Notes: generated from the sequence alone by a model not told the origin. A stretch of DNA of 64,000 nt from CAWAVN01 sp963844315 (GCA_963844315.1 CAWJOC010000022.1:434001-498000); one strand, 5' to 3'. Shown: positions 47,494-57,538, numbered from the stretch's first letter. Translations and numbers: made by a program.

Positions 47494-48405
47494 ATGCTGA
47501 CATTTGAAGAACGCGAACGAAACGCGGCTTTGCCTTTGATTCAAATGGCATTCGGGGAAGATTTAGCGGACCAGGGCGACTTGACATGCCGGGCACTCAT
47601 CTCGGAATCCGCGCACGCGGAGGTCCTGGTCATCGCCAGGCAGGAGGGAGTGCTCGCGGGCGGGCCGGTGGCGGAAATGGTCTTCGGCCAACTGGATCGG
47701 TATGTGACTTGGCGGCAGGAACTTCCCGATGGATCAAAACTCGCACTGGGAACTTGCGTGGCCAAGGTATCCGGGCCGTTGCGGTCTTTGTTGACCGGCG
47801 AGCGGACCGCGCTCAATTTCCTCACGCATCTGAGCGGCATCGCGACCTTGACCGGGCGGTTCGTGGATGCCGTCAATCTGTCGCCAGTCCAGATTCTTGA
47901 TACCCGCAAGACCCATCCAGGTTTTAGGGTGCTTGAGAAATATGCGGTTCGCGCCGGCGGCGGAACGAACCACCGCATGGGGCTTTTTGACGGCTGCTTG
48001 ATTAAGGACAATCATCTCGCCGCTTGGGCGGCTCAGGCGGATTCTCCCACGATTGCCGGCGCGATTTCGGAAGCCCGACGGCAATTGGGCGAGGGCATTC
48101 CCGTGGAAGTCGAGGTGGATACGCTCGAACAACTCCGCGACGCCCTGAATGGTTCGCCGGACATCATCCTCCTGGACAACATGTCCCCCGCTCAACTCCG
48201 CGAAGCCGTGGCTATTCGGAATCAAATCGGGCCTGGCGTTTTGCTGGAAGCCTCCGGGGGAATCACTTTGGAAACCATCAGCGAGATGGCCCGAACCGGC
48301 GTGGAGCGAATCAGCATTGGGGCGCTCACGCATTCCGCGCCCGCGTGTGATCTGGCATTTGACTGGTCCAACATTCTCCGGCCAAAAAGCGAACAAGGGA
48401 GTTGA
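47494..48405 (+). CDS. nadC: Nicotinate-nucleotide pyrophosphorylase (carboxylating)
   Basis: Converts quinolinate and PRPP to nicotinate mononucleotide in de novo NAD synthesis. Motifs ERTALNFLTHLSGIATLT, ILDTRKTHPGFRVLEKYAV, GGGTNHRMGLFDGCLIKDNH and VEVEVDTLEQL, and the C-terminal ASGGI and GVERISIGALTHS, are all characteristic. About 303 residues. ATG 47494 is used; TTG 47485 is in frame. Divergent from ald with 110 bp between. No nadA or nadB is present nearby. Confidence 0.95.
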   Translation: MLTFEERERNAALPLIQMAFGEDLADQGDLTCRALISESAHAEVLVIARQEGVLAGGPVAEMVFGQLDRYVTWRQELPDGSKLALGTCVAKVSGPLRSLLTGERTALNFLTHLSGIATLTGRFVDAVNLSPVQILDTRKTHPGFRVLEKYAVRAGGGTNHRMGLFDGCLIKDNHLAAWAAQADSPTIAGAISEARRQLGEGIPVEVEVDTLEQLRDALNGSPDIILLDNMSPAQLREAVAIRNQIGPGVLLEASGGITLETISEMARTGVERISIGALTHSAPACDLAFDWSNILRPKSEQGS

Positions 48406-48451
48406 AAACAACTCTCTTGGCGATTCTGAATACTGAGCCGAGTGCGGAACG

Positions 48452-48907
48452 CTAATTCTGAAACAGTTGCGGATAAGTCGGAGCGGGCGGAGCCATCGGC
48501 GGGAAATAATCGCCGCTGGGAACCGCCGGAGCCATGTTGAGTTGTGGATAAGCGTTGGCCGGAACGTGGTCCATCCGGAGCGTCGCCCGTTGCTGATACC
48601 GATGCCAGAACTGCTGAGAATAGGGAATCGTGGGATTCAATCCCCACCCCCCGGCGGCTTGTGATTGTGACAGGACGTGTTTGTAGTTGTAGGGGCGGAA
48701 AGCCACATAACCGCCGTAGGCCGGGATCTCCTGAAAATACCCGTGGACCCAGGGGTAATGGGTATCGTAGGGATACAGTTCCCCGCCGAAGCCGGTGGAA
48801 TCGAAACTGCCGATTTCGCTGACGCCGTAGGGAGCGCCGTGGGTTTCCGGATATCCCGTTTGTCCCAAGGCCAGAACAACCGACATCGCCGCACTCAAAC
48901 TGAGCAT
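48452..48907 (-). CDS. Small secreted Tyr/Pro-rich protein, unrecognised
   Basis: A 151-residue protein with a weak signal segment MLSLSAAMSVVLALG from ATG 48907. The mature part is rich in Tyr, Pro, Gly and Gln (YPYDTHYPWVHGYFQEIPAYGGYV) and has no recognised domain. The longer frame to 48988 lacks a signal. It is divergent from the next small secreted protein; both share the aromatic, low-complexity style. Confidence 0.6.
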   Translation of the reverse strand: MLSLSAAMSVVLALGQTGYPETHGAPYGVSEIGSFDSTGFGGELYPYDTHYPWVHGYFQEIPAYGGYVAFRPYNYKHVLSQSQAAGGWGLNPTIPYSQQFWHRYQQRATLRMDHVPANAYPQLNMAPAVPSGDYFPPMAPPAPTYPQLFQN

Positions 48908-49236
48908 GGTTGGCCTCTCCGCCGCCAAGAGTATCCCTCCCGATTCTTCACCCGGAACAGCGTTCGGAGTTTGACCGCGCGGTTCCATAATCCTTATCGG
49001 AAATTGAAGGATTCATTCTCCCGCACATTCGCAAGAAAATTCGCCACCGGCACGATCAACGCATTCGGAACGCGCGAAGCTTCCTTCAATCAATTCCGGC
49101 GACTTGGGAGGGAATTCGATCAAGCGCGCGAGAGACGCATTTATATTTTAGCAACCGAGGAGCCCTCCCGAATTCCGGCTCGCGCGGAGCATCGCCCTCG
49201 CCCTTTCGAATGGAAACATCCCCTGAGGAACGACCG

Positions 49237-49773
49237 ATGACACGCATTTTGAAGATTGGGACGCTGGCTGGATTGTTTGGCCTTTGTCTGGGTTTAGGAG
49301 CGGCCTACGGACAATTGCCGCCCTTGCTGGAAGAAGCCCCGCTCATCCCGACACCGGCATTTGATGATGTTCCGTCATTTGATCCGCCCCCGGCAATTCC
49401 GTTGCATCAACCCGAATCTTTGCCTCAGGTGGAATCCCAGGTCGCGCCTAGAGTTCCGGGCTATTACGGCGACACCGTGGTTTCCGGTTTCGATGCCGGC
49501 CCAAAAGCCTGGCAACCGGGCGGTTATGAAGCCCGAAATGGCCGACCCTATTACTATACCGTTCCGGGCCGAAACAAACCGCTCTACTCCGTGCATCAAT
49601 ATTCTCCCACGCGTTGGGCGATCGATCACAGTGCCTATCAATATCATTTCGGTCCTGGGTTTTACCGGCACGCCGAAGGTGGTCACTACCGGTTTCCGTA
49701 TTACACCTATCGCGCCCCGTGGTACTTCCCCGGTCATCCGATTTACAATCGCGACACCAATCGCCCTTGGTAA
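49237..49773 (+). CDS. Small secreted Pro/Tyr-rich protein, unrecognised
   Basis: 178 residues with signal peptide MTRILKIGTLAGLFGLCLG, a likely cut after AYG, then a Pro-rich segment and an aromatic C-terminal half (YHFGPGFYRHAEGGHYRFPYY). ATG 49237 has TGAGGAA upstream at good spacing. A perfect terminator follows 27 bp after the stop. Unlike a domain with a clear fold; it may be a surface or matrix protein. Confidence 0.7.
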   Translation: MTRILKIGTLAGLFGLCLGLGAAYGQLPPLLEEAPLIPTPAFDDVPSFDPPPAIPLHQPESLPQVESQVAPRVPGYYGDTVVSGFDAGPKAWQPGGYEARNGRPYYYTVPGRNKPLYSVHQYSPTRWAIDHSAYQYHFGPGFYRHAEGGHYRFPYYTYRAPWYFPGHPIYNRDTNRPW

Positions 49774-49799
49774 CACCCATCGAACGCTTGGTTTTCCAT

Positions 49800-49826
49800 A
49801 AGACCGGATTTTAATCCGGTCTTTTA
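49800..49826 (+). terminator. Rho-independent terminator
   Basis: Perfect 11-bp stem AAGACCGGATT (49800-49810) with AATCCGGTCTT (49813-49823) and a TT loop; the T-run continues after it. Confidence 0.88.
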
Positions 49827-50049
49827 GTTTCTGATCAAAGGATTAGTAGTATTAAATCGTAATGGCCTGCCAACGGTTAAACCCCTCTCAACTGTCATTA
49901 CGGGAATAACCGATACTCTTGATGTATCACTCCCCCTGTGTGATGTTCCAGGGCGTTCGATGAGAGAAATCGGCGAGCATGGATGCTTGTTCAATGGATT
50001 TAAGTTTGCCGCCAGCGACCGACGACCCTGGGAGAAGGAGCCACATCGG

Positions 50050-52004
50050 ATGTTCTGGTCGTTAGGCGATTTCGTCAGTGGCTTCTTTCAGCTACCTGTC
50101 AAATTCCCACGACGATGGCCCTTCGCATCGGCCATTCTTCTTGGATGGGCGATGGGCCAGGGCACGCTCTCAGCCCAACCGCCGATTCTCAGGGGACCGG
50201 CAATGCCACCCTTAATGCCCGCCGGGATGACACCCGACAGCATTCCCCAGGTACCTGGTCCGGGACCGGGTCTTCAGGGCCTTCCCGCCGCACAAACCCG
50301 ACAGGTGCAAAACCCTGGCGAATTTGACAAGCCTTTGCCTCGGCAAATTGACCGCTTGCCCGTGGCCACAGAAAAACTGGATGTGATCCATCGCCGAAGT
50401 CAATTGATCGTCACCCGGCAACGGGTCATGCGGTTTGCGATTGCGGACCCCAGCGTCATCGACATCATTCAATACAGCCCGACCGAACTTTCGATCGTGG
50501 GATTGACCCTCGGCTCGACCAATCTGTTGTATTGGTTCGAGGGGGACATCGAGCCGCTGATTTATGAAGTCACGGTCGCTCCTGATCCGGCTTCGAAGAG
50601 CAGCGCCGGATTGATTACGGCCGGCTTGAACGCAAGTTGGCAATCCTGTTCCCCAACAGCAAAGTGTATTTGATCCCGCTTTCCGGAAAGATTGTCGTCA
50701 AAGGGCAAGCCCGCGACGGCGAGGAAGCCGCGCAAATCTTGCAGATCATCCGCGGGGAAATCATCAATCAAGACGGCCGGTTGGCCGGCCCGCAGCCCGT
50801 GGTGACGCAAGACCAGCTCAACGCCGGCCTGGGCCTGGGCGACGTGTTCGACCTGGCTTCCTCGCGGATTGTCAACATGCTGGAAGTCCCCGGCGAATAT
50901 CAAGTCATGCTCCGGGTGCGGATCGCGGAACTCAGCCGTTCGCAACTCCGCCGGATGGGACTGGATTTGGGCGGATTGATCAACGATGGACGCCATTTCG
51001 TCGCTTCGACTTTGGGCGGAGCGGGCGGGGCGCTCACCGGCATCTTCGAGAACGGCGAAGTGACCGTGCTCCTCGATTGGCTGGAATCCAACGGGACCGC
51101 GAAGATTCTGTCGGAACCCACGCTGACCGTGCTCAGCGGGCACGCGGCGAGTTTCCTCTCCGGCGGCGAGTTTGCCGTTCCCACGATTGTGGGGATCGGC
51201 GGCGCTCAAGGGCAGACCACCACGTTTCGCGGGTTCGGGACTTCGATCATTGTGACGCCCACGGTGATTGACCGCGACCTGATCCGCATGCGGATCGTGC
51301 CGGAGTTCAGCGAAGCCAACCAAAGCATTGCGGTCGGCGGGATTCCGGGCCTGAATTCCCGCCGGGTGCAAACCACGGTGGAATTGCGGGAAGGCCAAAC
51401 CATCGCCATCGCCGGTTTGATCTCCCATCAAACGAATACCGAAGTCACACGGATTCCCTTCCTGGGCGAGATTCCCTGCGTGGGACCGTTGCTGTTCAAC
51501 GCCAAACGGGCCACTCAGGATGAATCGGAACTCTTGGTTTTGGTGACGCCCGAGCTTGTCCGCCCGATGGATGCTGATGAGGTTCCGCCCGTGCCTGGAT
51601 ATGAAGTCACTCCGCCGAGCCAATGGGAACTGTATCACGCCGCCATGACCGAAGGCGCACCCGACACCAGTTACTATCAAGTGCCGCCGTTGGGCAGCGA
51701 CAGCAATTTTGGAATCAACGTGCCGTTCCGGTTGTATAACCCCGTGCCTTCCGATCCGCAATACGCTCCGATTCCCAACAACACCTTCGGAGCCTCACCG
51801 CTGGGAAGCCCGATGGAGAGCCAGCCGTCTATGCAACACTACGGCAATCCGGGGAGATTCGTTCCCGCGCCGCCCGCCGCTCCTCCGGCCAGTATTATCC
51901 GGCACAACCGCACACCACCTGGCAACAGGGTTATCCGGGTCAACAACGGGTCCAGCCGGCAGCCTATCATCCCGCGGCACCCCGCCGCCGGTCGGCAGAG
52001 ATAA
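50050..52004 (+). CDS. Outer-membrane secretin, CpaC/type II-III-like (frameshifted)
   Basis: Ring-forming outer-membrane channel, about 650 residues. A signal-like segment (RWPFASAILLGWAMGQGTLS) is followed by a Pro-rich linker. The pilus-type N domain comes next (SQLIVTRQRVMRFAIADPSVIDIIQ), then a BON-like part. The secretin core has LLDWLESNGTAKILSEPTLTVLSG, FRGFGTSIIVTPTVIDRD and ELRE..AIAGLI, and ends at ELLVLVTPELVRPM. A low-complexity Pro/Asn tail of about 150 residues follows. One G is apparently missing near 50628; correction reads LITAGLERKLAILFPNSKV. A Cys-rich lipoprotein follows 64 bp downstream. No ATPase, pilin or inner-membrane platform gene is nearby. Confidence 0.9.
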
Positions 52005-52068
52005 CCAAGGCCGCTTTGGAACGATTGACCCAGTTTGAAATCATCCCGCATTTCGGACGAGAATTATC

Positions 52069-52810
52069 ATGACCCAAGTCATAATTCAATGGACGCGGCT
52101 CGGCACAATGCTCGCTCTGTGCCTGGCCTTCACGGGCTGCATGGGTTGGAGACCCTGGTCCTGTTGCAAGGGTCCCGAACTCTGCGGCAAAGGCCCAAAA
52201 GGGTGCGCGCGAAACCGGGTGCAACTTCTGCGGGCGAGATGGTTGTAAGGGCGACTGCGACGGCGATGGTGACTGCGACGAATGCGATGATGATGGCTGT
52301 TGTTTGCTCGGATGCTGCCGGCACCATAGGTCCATGGCCATTCCCGATGTGCAGCCCTTGGGCAGCGTGGTCAGGGCCCATTACCACACGATGCAAACCA
52401 ACGCGGAAGCGGCGGATTTCATTCTCCATGATCATGAATTCGTGGGCATGACCGCCGAATTGACGCCGAGCGGCAAAGACCACATCATGGAGATCGCCGC
52501 CCGCATGCGAAGCGCCCCGTTCCCCGTGATCGTGGAACGCTCGGAAAATAACTCCGATCCCGAACTCGATGCTTTCCGCCGGGATTTGGTGGCGCAAATC
52601 CTCACCGATTTCGGCAACCCCGACGCGCAGCAGCGCACCATTGTCTCACCACCCTATGGCAAGGGGCTGAACTCCAGGGAAGCCGAAGTCGACTATTACC
52701 GCTTCATCTACACCCGCGGCGGCTTTGGAAACTTCGGCAACAACCTCGGCAACGGTTTTGGAAACAACGGAGGGATCGGCGGCTTCGGCGGCGGCGGCTT
52801 CGGTTTTTAA
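52069..52810 (+). CDS. Cys-rich lipoprotein with Asp/Gly-Cys linker (frameshifted)
   Basis: About 247 residues. Lipobox AFTGC gives Cys at residue 24. The next 60 residues are exceptionally Cys-rich (RPWSCCKGPELCGKG, then NFCGRDGCKGDCDGDGDC and ECDDDGCCLLGCCRHH). A compact C-terminal domain of about 130 residues follows (MQTNAEAADFILHDHEFVG, ELTPSGKDHIMEIAARM), with an OmpA-like ring. It ends in a Gly/Asn/Phe tail. One base too many in GCGCGC at 52205-52210; correction makes a single frame. Placed after the secretin gene, 64 bp apart, which suggests a shared envelope complex. Linker chemistry suggests metal binding or disulfide scaffolding. Confidence 0.75.
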
Positions 52811-52820
52811 GCCGTAGGTT

Positions 52821-52846
52821 ATAGACCGTAGGCTGTAGGAAGAAAT
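52821..52846. repeat. 26-bp inverted-repeat copy, left of the large secreted-protein gene
   Basis: The sequence at 52821-52846 is the exact reverse complement of 55709-55734 (core GACCGTAGGCTGTAGGAAG). The two copies enclose a 2.86-kb segment. Similar degenerate units (CAGCCTACCGCCTAC) occur at 52916-52932. Confidence 0.85.
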
Positions 52847-52856
52847 ACATTTACTT

Positions 52857-52884
52857 GTCCCGCCATCGCTTGGCGGGACGTTTT
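52857..52884 (+). terminator. Terminator after the Cys-rich lipoprotein
   Basis: Perfect 9-bp stem GTCCCGCCA (52857-52865) with TGGCGGGAC (52871-52879), a 5-nt loop, and GTTTTCTTTT after it. It lies between convergent genes. Confidence 0.88.
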
Positions 52885-52927
52885 CTTTTGGGTTTGCTTC
52901 TACCGCCCACTGCCCTCAGCCTACCGC

Positions 52928-55615
52928 CTACTGCTTTTCCTCTTTCGGGGCATCGACTTCTAAGTCCAAATGGGATGAAAGTGTCGTCTGGTCGATGTTG
53001 AATTCGAGAGACGCCTTGTGAAAGCCTTGGATCAAAGGCGCGATGAACGATTTGGGAATGGATTCGATGGCATGATAGCTTGGATGCTCCCAGGCGGTCG
53101 ATTGCCAAACCGCATAGCCGCGTTCATCCTGGGTCAACTCGTATTGGCCTCCCATGCGGCAGACGGGTTCGGCTCCCAGGATGACCTCGGCGACCTTCAG
53201 GGCGTCTTTCGGTTCGACGTGCAGTTGCTCCGTGAGGACTTGGAAGAACCGGGCATTCCCCGCCGAGGCCCTTCTGGCCCTCAGATAAGCATGGGCGTTG
53301 GCGACTTTGGCCACGTTAGTTCCTGCCAGCCTATTGACCAAGACCCGTAATTGGGCGGGCGTTTCCGCGCGGACCATTTTCAAATCCTGGCGGATCTTGG
53401 CCTGGTCGGGGACATCATAGGGATAAAAGAAAATCGCGCTCTCGGACAGCGATTTTTCCTTGGCATGGTTTTTCCGCCGCGTTGTTTTCTTTGGCATTGG
53501 GATCCTTGGGCGGACTATCGACCTGGGAAATCAATCCGTAATAGATCGGCGGCGTGATCGTTTCAAACACCTGGCCGTGCTCGATGCGAAATTTCACGGC
53601 ATCTTCCGCCATGATCCCGCACTCCGGCGAATCCGAATTGATCCCGCACAAAACCGGCTCCGTTTCCGAAGTTGATCGTGGCCTGGGCCAAGTCCCCGGC
53701 GAGCGGGACCAGCTTCCATTGGCTTGGCGTTCCCAGGTTTCGGGTCAGCGATTGGTAATGCCTTTTGGCATAGGGCGTAATGTGGACATCCAACGAAACC
53801 CGTTCCCGGTCCTTCTCCGCCGGGTGGCGCTTTAACGCCAAAATCGCCGGGTCCATGCGTTCCCATTGGCTGCGGTAATAATTGGAGAACTCTTCGTAAG
53901 CTTTCTGTTCCGATTCGGTGATCTCATCCACATCCACGTCGGGCACGGGCAAAAACGATCCCCGCGCCGCCGCAGGTCATCCACAATCCGCCCGTTTTCC
54001 AAAAGCGTCTGGCTGCCATCGGCACGCAGGTGAAAGTTCGTGGGCAGAAAGCCGCCTTTGACCAATTGGGGAATCGTTTCATGCTCGGCCCCTTCGGCTT
54101 TGGCCGCCAATTGGGCTAGGTGCACCAGTTCGATTTCTGCCAAAGCCTGCATGCGGCGGGTCATTTCGACGCGGTACTTGGGTCCCACGAGTTCGCGGAA
54201 AAACGGATCGGACAAATAGACAAAGCATGCATCATTCCGCGAGGTCGGCATCAGATGCCGGGCGTATTGGAACTCGTCCAATTTCGCCAGGGAGTTTCGG
54301 TCCTCGCCCGCTTCGAAGAATCGTTGAACGATGCTCTGAGAAGTTGTCACCAAATGGTAGTTTCCATCCACGGCGTAAAACGCGCGGATCGTGTTGTCCG
54401 GAGTGGAGAGCAACGAAACCTCCCGCCCCGCGATGCGAGCGGTACTTTGTTTTGCCGCCGGGTCGGCGGTGCGGGCTTCTTCTCTCAGGCGGTCGAGTTG
54501 GATTTTCAGGAGGGCGGAATTGCGGGCCTCGAAGATAATGCCAATCGCGGCCCCTTCCCGCACGAACGTGTCGCTGCCGATGATGGCCACATCGGAAATC
54601 AGCGTCTCGCCGAAGAGTTTCGAGAGAATCGTTTCCTTGAGCGCCAGTTGGTTCTCCAAATGATCGCGGATGCCGTAGTTCCAGCCGCGAAGCGCGGTGA
54701 GGTCTCTGGCCATCGCTCCCCAATCGGTCAGGTTCTTGCGCAGCCATTGGAAGTTCTTGAAGTTCCCGCAGCGGATGTAGAAACAGTCGGCGGGAACGTG
54801 CGACGCAATGGGTTCGGTGATAACGGACGATTTGTCAAACGCGGGCAGAGTGATAGCGGGCGGCGTGACGGCTTTCGGCAAATCGCGGACGAGCGGTTGA
54901 TCGCGGCGGGTGTTTTTGCAGCACCGTGTCCCGTTGCATTGCCACGCGGATGGACTCGGCCCCCATCAACAGTCCGAACATCAAATCCACATCGCCGCGG
55001 CCCGACCAGGGATTATGAATCTCCGGCGGATCGAATTCGAAGCGCTCCGCGAGCATCGTCACCAGGTAGTTTTCGATCTGGGGCGGATAAGCATCGGACT
55101 CGGACCGCATCTTGACCGCATAGCTGAACCGGTTCCACCACTCGCGGAGCAAATCCCGATGGCGGACTTCATTCCTCTCGGGCGTCAAGGTTTGCTCCAC
55201 AGAATGTCCATTCGGCAAGGTCCACTTGAGTTTCAATGGCTCTTCGCCTTTGAACAAGAACAACGCCTCCAAGGTGCCGGCCCGATGCACCCGATCCGCC
55301 TGCGACCAATACTCATCGTTTCCATCGGAGACGGGAAACACGGGATAGAGTGCCCTGTGGTTTTCCTCGGTCAACCGGCACCACGGTCGGTCGGGAAAAA
55401 TCTGAAACTTCTCCCCCGTCGATTGCACCTTCAAATGCACGACGCCGTACATTTTCCTGCCGGGGATATTGCCCAGATAGGATGCTCCGGAAAACGCCTC
55501 CGCGGAGATCACCTTCACCACCGATTGCGGGTTCTCCTCATCGGCATTGAGTGGAGCTAATGCCCATCATCGCCACGGTAACGACCACACAAATCCGAAC
55601 GAATAAGCGCTTCAT
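52928..55615 (-). CDS. Large secreted protein, unrecognised, five frame disruptions
   Basis: Translating across five junctions gives about 895 residues. The signal peptide starts at ATG 55615 (MKRLFVRICVVVTVAMM) with AGGAG 9 nt upstream. Then come KWTLPNGHSVEQTLTPER, HVPADCFYIRCGNFKNFQWL, FVYLSDPFFRELVGPKYRVE and C-terminal AEVILGAEPVCRMGGQYEL. Junctions: about 55595 (extra G on the coding strand), 54913-54917 (extra A), 53951-53955 (missing T), 53650-53653 (extra T), and 53475-53479 (extra A), all in homopolymers of 3-5. No family is recognised. It lies between two copies of a 26-bp inverted repeat and downstream of the pentapeptide/TIR-like gene. Five indels in 2.7 kb suggest local read error or a decaying gene. 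Confidence 0.6.
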
Positions 55616-55708
55616 AAGGCACACTCCTTTTAGGTCGTGACACGAAATGGCAACGCGGATTCATACAGAGTTACCCCGCCCGATGCCTGGCAGTTTCGTG
55701 GAAAGAAG

Positions 55709-55734
55709 ATTTCTTCCTACAGCCTACGGTCTAT
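55709..55734. repeat. 26-bp inverted-repeat copy, right
   Basis: The exact reverse complement of 52821-52846. It overlaps the last codons and stop of the pentapeptide/TIR-like gene, so it supplies the final residues of that protein. An additional CCTACAGCCT unit follows immediately. Confidence 0.85.
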
Positions 55735-57538
55735 GGCCTACAGCCTCACCGCCGCAGGCCGCCTGGCAATGCACGGCTTGGCGTTCCGGAAAGAGCGCGA
55801 ACCAGCGGGGGGAATCCTGCCCGCGAACTTGCACTCCTAAGCGGCAGGGCTTTCCGGGCGTCAAGCGATCCCGCAAAATCGCGACGTAAAAGAAGCCGGA
55901 ACTGTCATCCCGCGAGAGCCAATGCGGGGAATATAGCAACGTGACCGTGTGATCCGAACTATGCCAGGCGCGGTCGTCGCGGGCCAGATTGAACGGAACC
56001 GTCGGCTCGCCGTTCACCGTCAAGTTAAAGCCCAAGCCCGGCGGTTTGTTTTGCGCCCCCATCGCCCCGGCAAAGCAGAAGAAGCAAAAATCCTGGCCGC
56101 GCTCAAATACCACGGGCGCGGTTTCCCACTCCATGCAACGCCCGCGCACAAGCTGCCTGATGTGATAGCTTCGCCTTTGCTCTCCGCGATAGTCGAACCA
56201 ATAGTTTTTCGCCCCATCGTTATGGCGGAGTTTTCGATAGCCTTCCTGGAGGCGCTCGGTGTGGCCCATCAGTTGGCGAATTTGCGTCAACGACTGGTCG
56301 GCCAAGGTCGCCTGGTCGCCTGACCCGCTATGGGCCGTTAACACGCTCAGCACGTTTTCCAGTTGCTGGTCGAACTGTCCGTTCTCGGAGAACCCGCGCT
56401 GAAATTCCCCGACCAGCCGCTCTTGGTGCAATTGCACCACCTCCCCATTCATGCCACTTTGAAGCACTCCGTCAAAATCCACCGAATACCAATTTCGCAT
56501 CGCCAGCCCTTGCTCGGCAGAGGCCTTGCTCTCCTGCAATTGCACAATTTGCAGCGATTGGGCCGCGGTTTCGCGGGAGAGCCAATGCCTTGATACGCAA
56601 AACAAAAGTTTCTGGCCGCGCCGATGGCGGTAGAGTTCGATCAAGGAGGGCGAATCCTCCGTCACGGATTCGAGCCAGCAGCGCACGCCCCGCTTTTGCA
56701 AGGACTGGGCCAACCGTTGGACTTTCGGGCGGTCTTCCTCGGCGTGGACGATCAGAACGGGATGAAAGTGCAGGGCCTTGTAGGTCAGTGACGGGACGTT
56801 TGCAATGAAACTCTCATTGATCCCCGAGCCGCGAAGAAAAGCCGCAGGGACTCTGCCCCGCGATTGGTAGATCGTATCTATTCCCACGCTGGATGGTCCT
56901 TGATGGATCAGCGTGTCGAGGTTTCGGGATTCCGCCAAATCCACATCGTTCCAAAGAGTCCCGCTCACAACGGCCTTATCGAAGTCCACCCCGTAAAGAC
57001 ACGCACGGGTCAGGTTGACGTTGATAAGCTGGCATTCTCCAAGATGGGATTCCAACAGGAACGCATCTTGAAAATCGGCTTCGGTGAGGTCCGCCCGGCG
57101 GAGATCCGCCTTGTGCAAATCCGCCCGGCGGAAATCGGCATGCGTGAGACTGGCGACGCGAAAGTCCACCTCGCCCAGATCCGCCGCCCGAAAATCCGCC
57201 CTTTGAAAATTCCCGGCCCGCAGATCCGCCCCCGTGAGCACCGCCCGCCTGAAGTCCGCCCCTTGCGCCTGGACCGCGTGTCCCGTGAGGCGGGAAAGAT
57301 TGGCGGCCCGCAAATCCGCCCCCGCGAAATCCGCCGCCCGCAGATCCGCTTCGGAAAGATCGGCCTCCACTAACACGGCTTGCCGGAAGTCCGCCTCTCC
57401 CAACGCCGCCCCTTTAAGATTGCAACCCGATAGGTCCGCGCAAGACAAATCCAAGGGCGTATCGGGGTTTGTAGCCCGCCAGTTGGCCAAAGCCTCGGTC
57501 CCTTCGCGAAGGACTTCCACATGATCGGGATTCGCCAC
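55724..57538 (-). CDS. Pentapeptide-repeat protein with TIR-like domain and beta-rich C-terminus
   Basis: 604 residues, GTG start at 57538. Residues about 30-205 are pentapeptide repeats of A(D/N)LXX type (ADLSEADLRAADFAGADLRA). A family linker RVPAAFLRGSGINESFIANVPSL matches the LRGCGLP..LI..LPSL linker of cyanobacterial-type pentapeptide-TIR proteins. A TIR-like domain follows (about 250-350, HFHPVLIVHAEEDRPKVQ, RGVRCWLES). Where family TIRs carry the catalytic Glu (after SEHSL..W), this protein reads SRHWLSRETAAQSL, with Ser at the aligned site. Residues about 350-430 are helical; 435-600 are beta-rich and unrecognised. The C-terminus runs into the 26-bp repeat. May be a pseudo-TIR sensor or scaffold (inference). 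Confidence 0.72.
   Translation of the reverse strand: MANPDHVEVLREGTEALANWRATNPDTPLDLSCADLSGCNLKGAALGEADFRQAVLVEADLSEADLRAADFAGADLRAANLSRLTGHAVQAQGADFRRAVLTGADLRAGNFQRADFRAADLGEVDFRVASLTHADFRRADLHKADLRRADLTEADFQDAFLLESHLGECQLINVNLTRACLYGVDFDKAVVSGTLWNDVDLAESRNLDTLIHQGPSSVGIDTIYQSRGRVPAAFLRGSGINESFIANVPSLTYKALHFHPVLIVHAEEDRPKVQRLAQSLQKRGVRCWLESVTEDSPSLIELYRHRRGQKLLFCVSRHWLSRETAAQSLQIVQLQESKASAEQGLAMRNWYSVDFDGVLQSGMNGEVVQLHQERLVGEFQRGFSENGQFDQQLENVLSVLTAHSGSGDQATLADQSLTQIRQLMGHTERLQEGYRKLRHNDGAKNYWFDYRGEQRRSYHIRQLVRGRCMEWETAPVVFERGQDFCFFCFAGAMGAQNKPPGLGFNLTVNGEPTVPFNLARDDRAWHSSDHTVTLLYSPHWLSRDDSSGFFYVAILRDRLTPGKPCRLGVQVRGQDSPRWFALFPERQAVHCQAACGGEAVGHRP

Noticed and set aside
49960..52810. A Tad/type IV pilus locus
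   Set aside because: Only a secretin is present; no pilin, ATPase, prepilin peptidase or platform gene was found within 10 kb.
52821..55734. Insertion sequence or transposon
   Set aside because: Inverted ends exist, but no transposase, recombinase or target duplication was seen, so it is reported only as a repeat.
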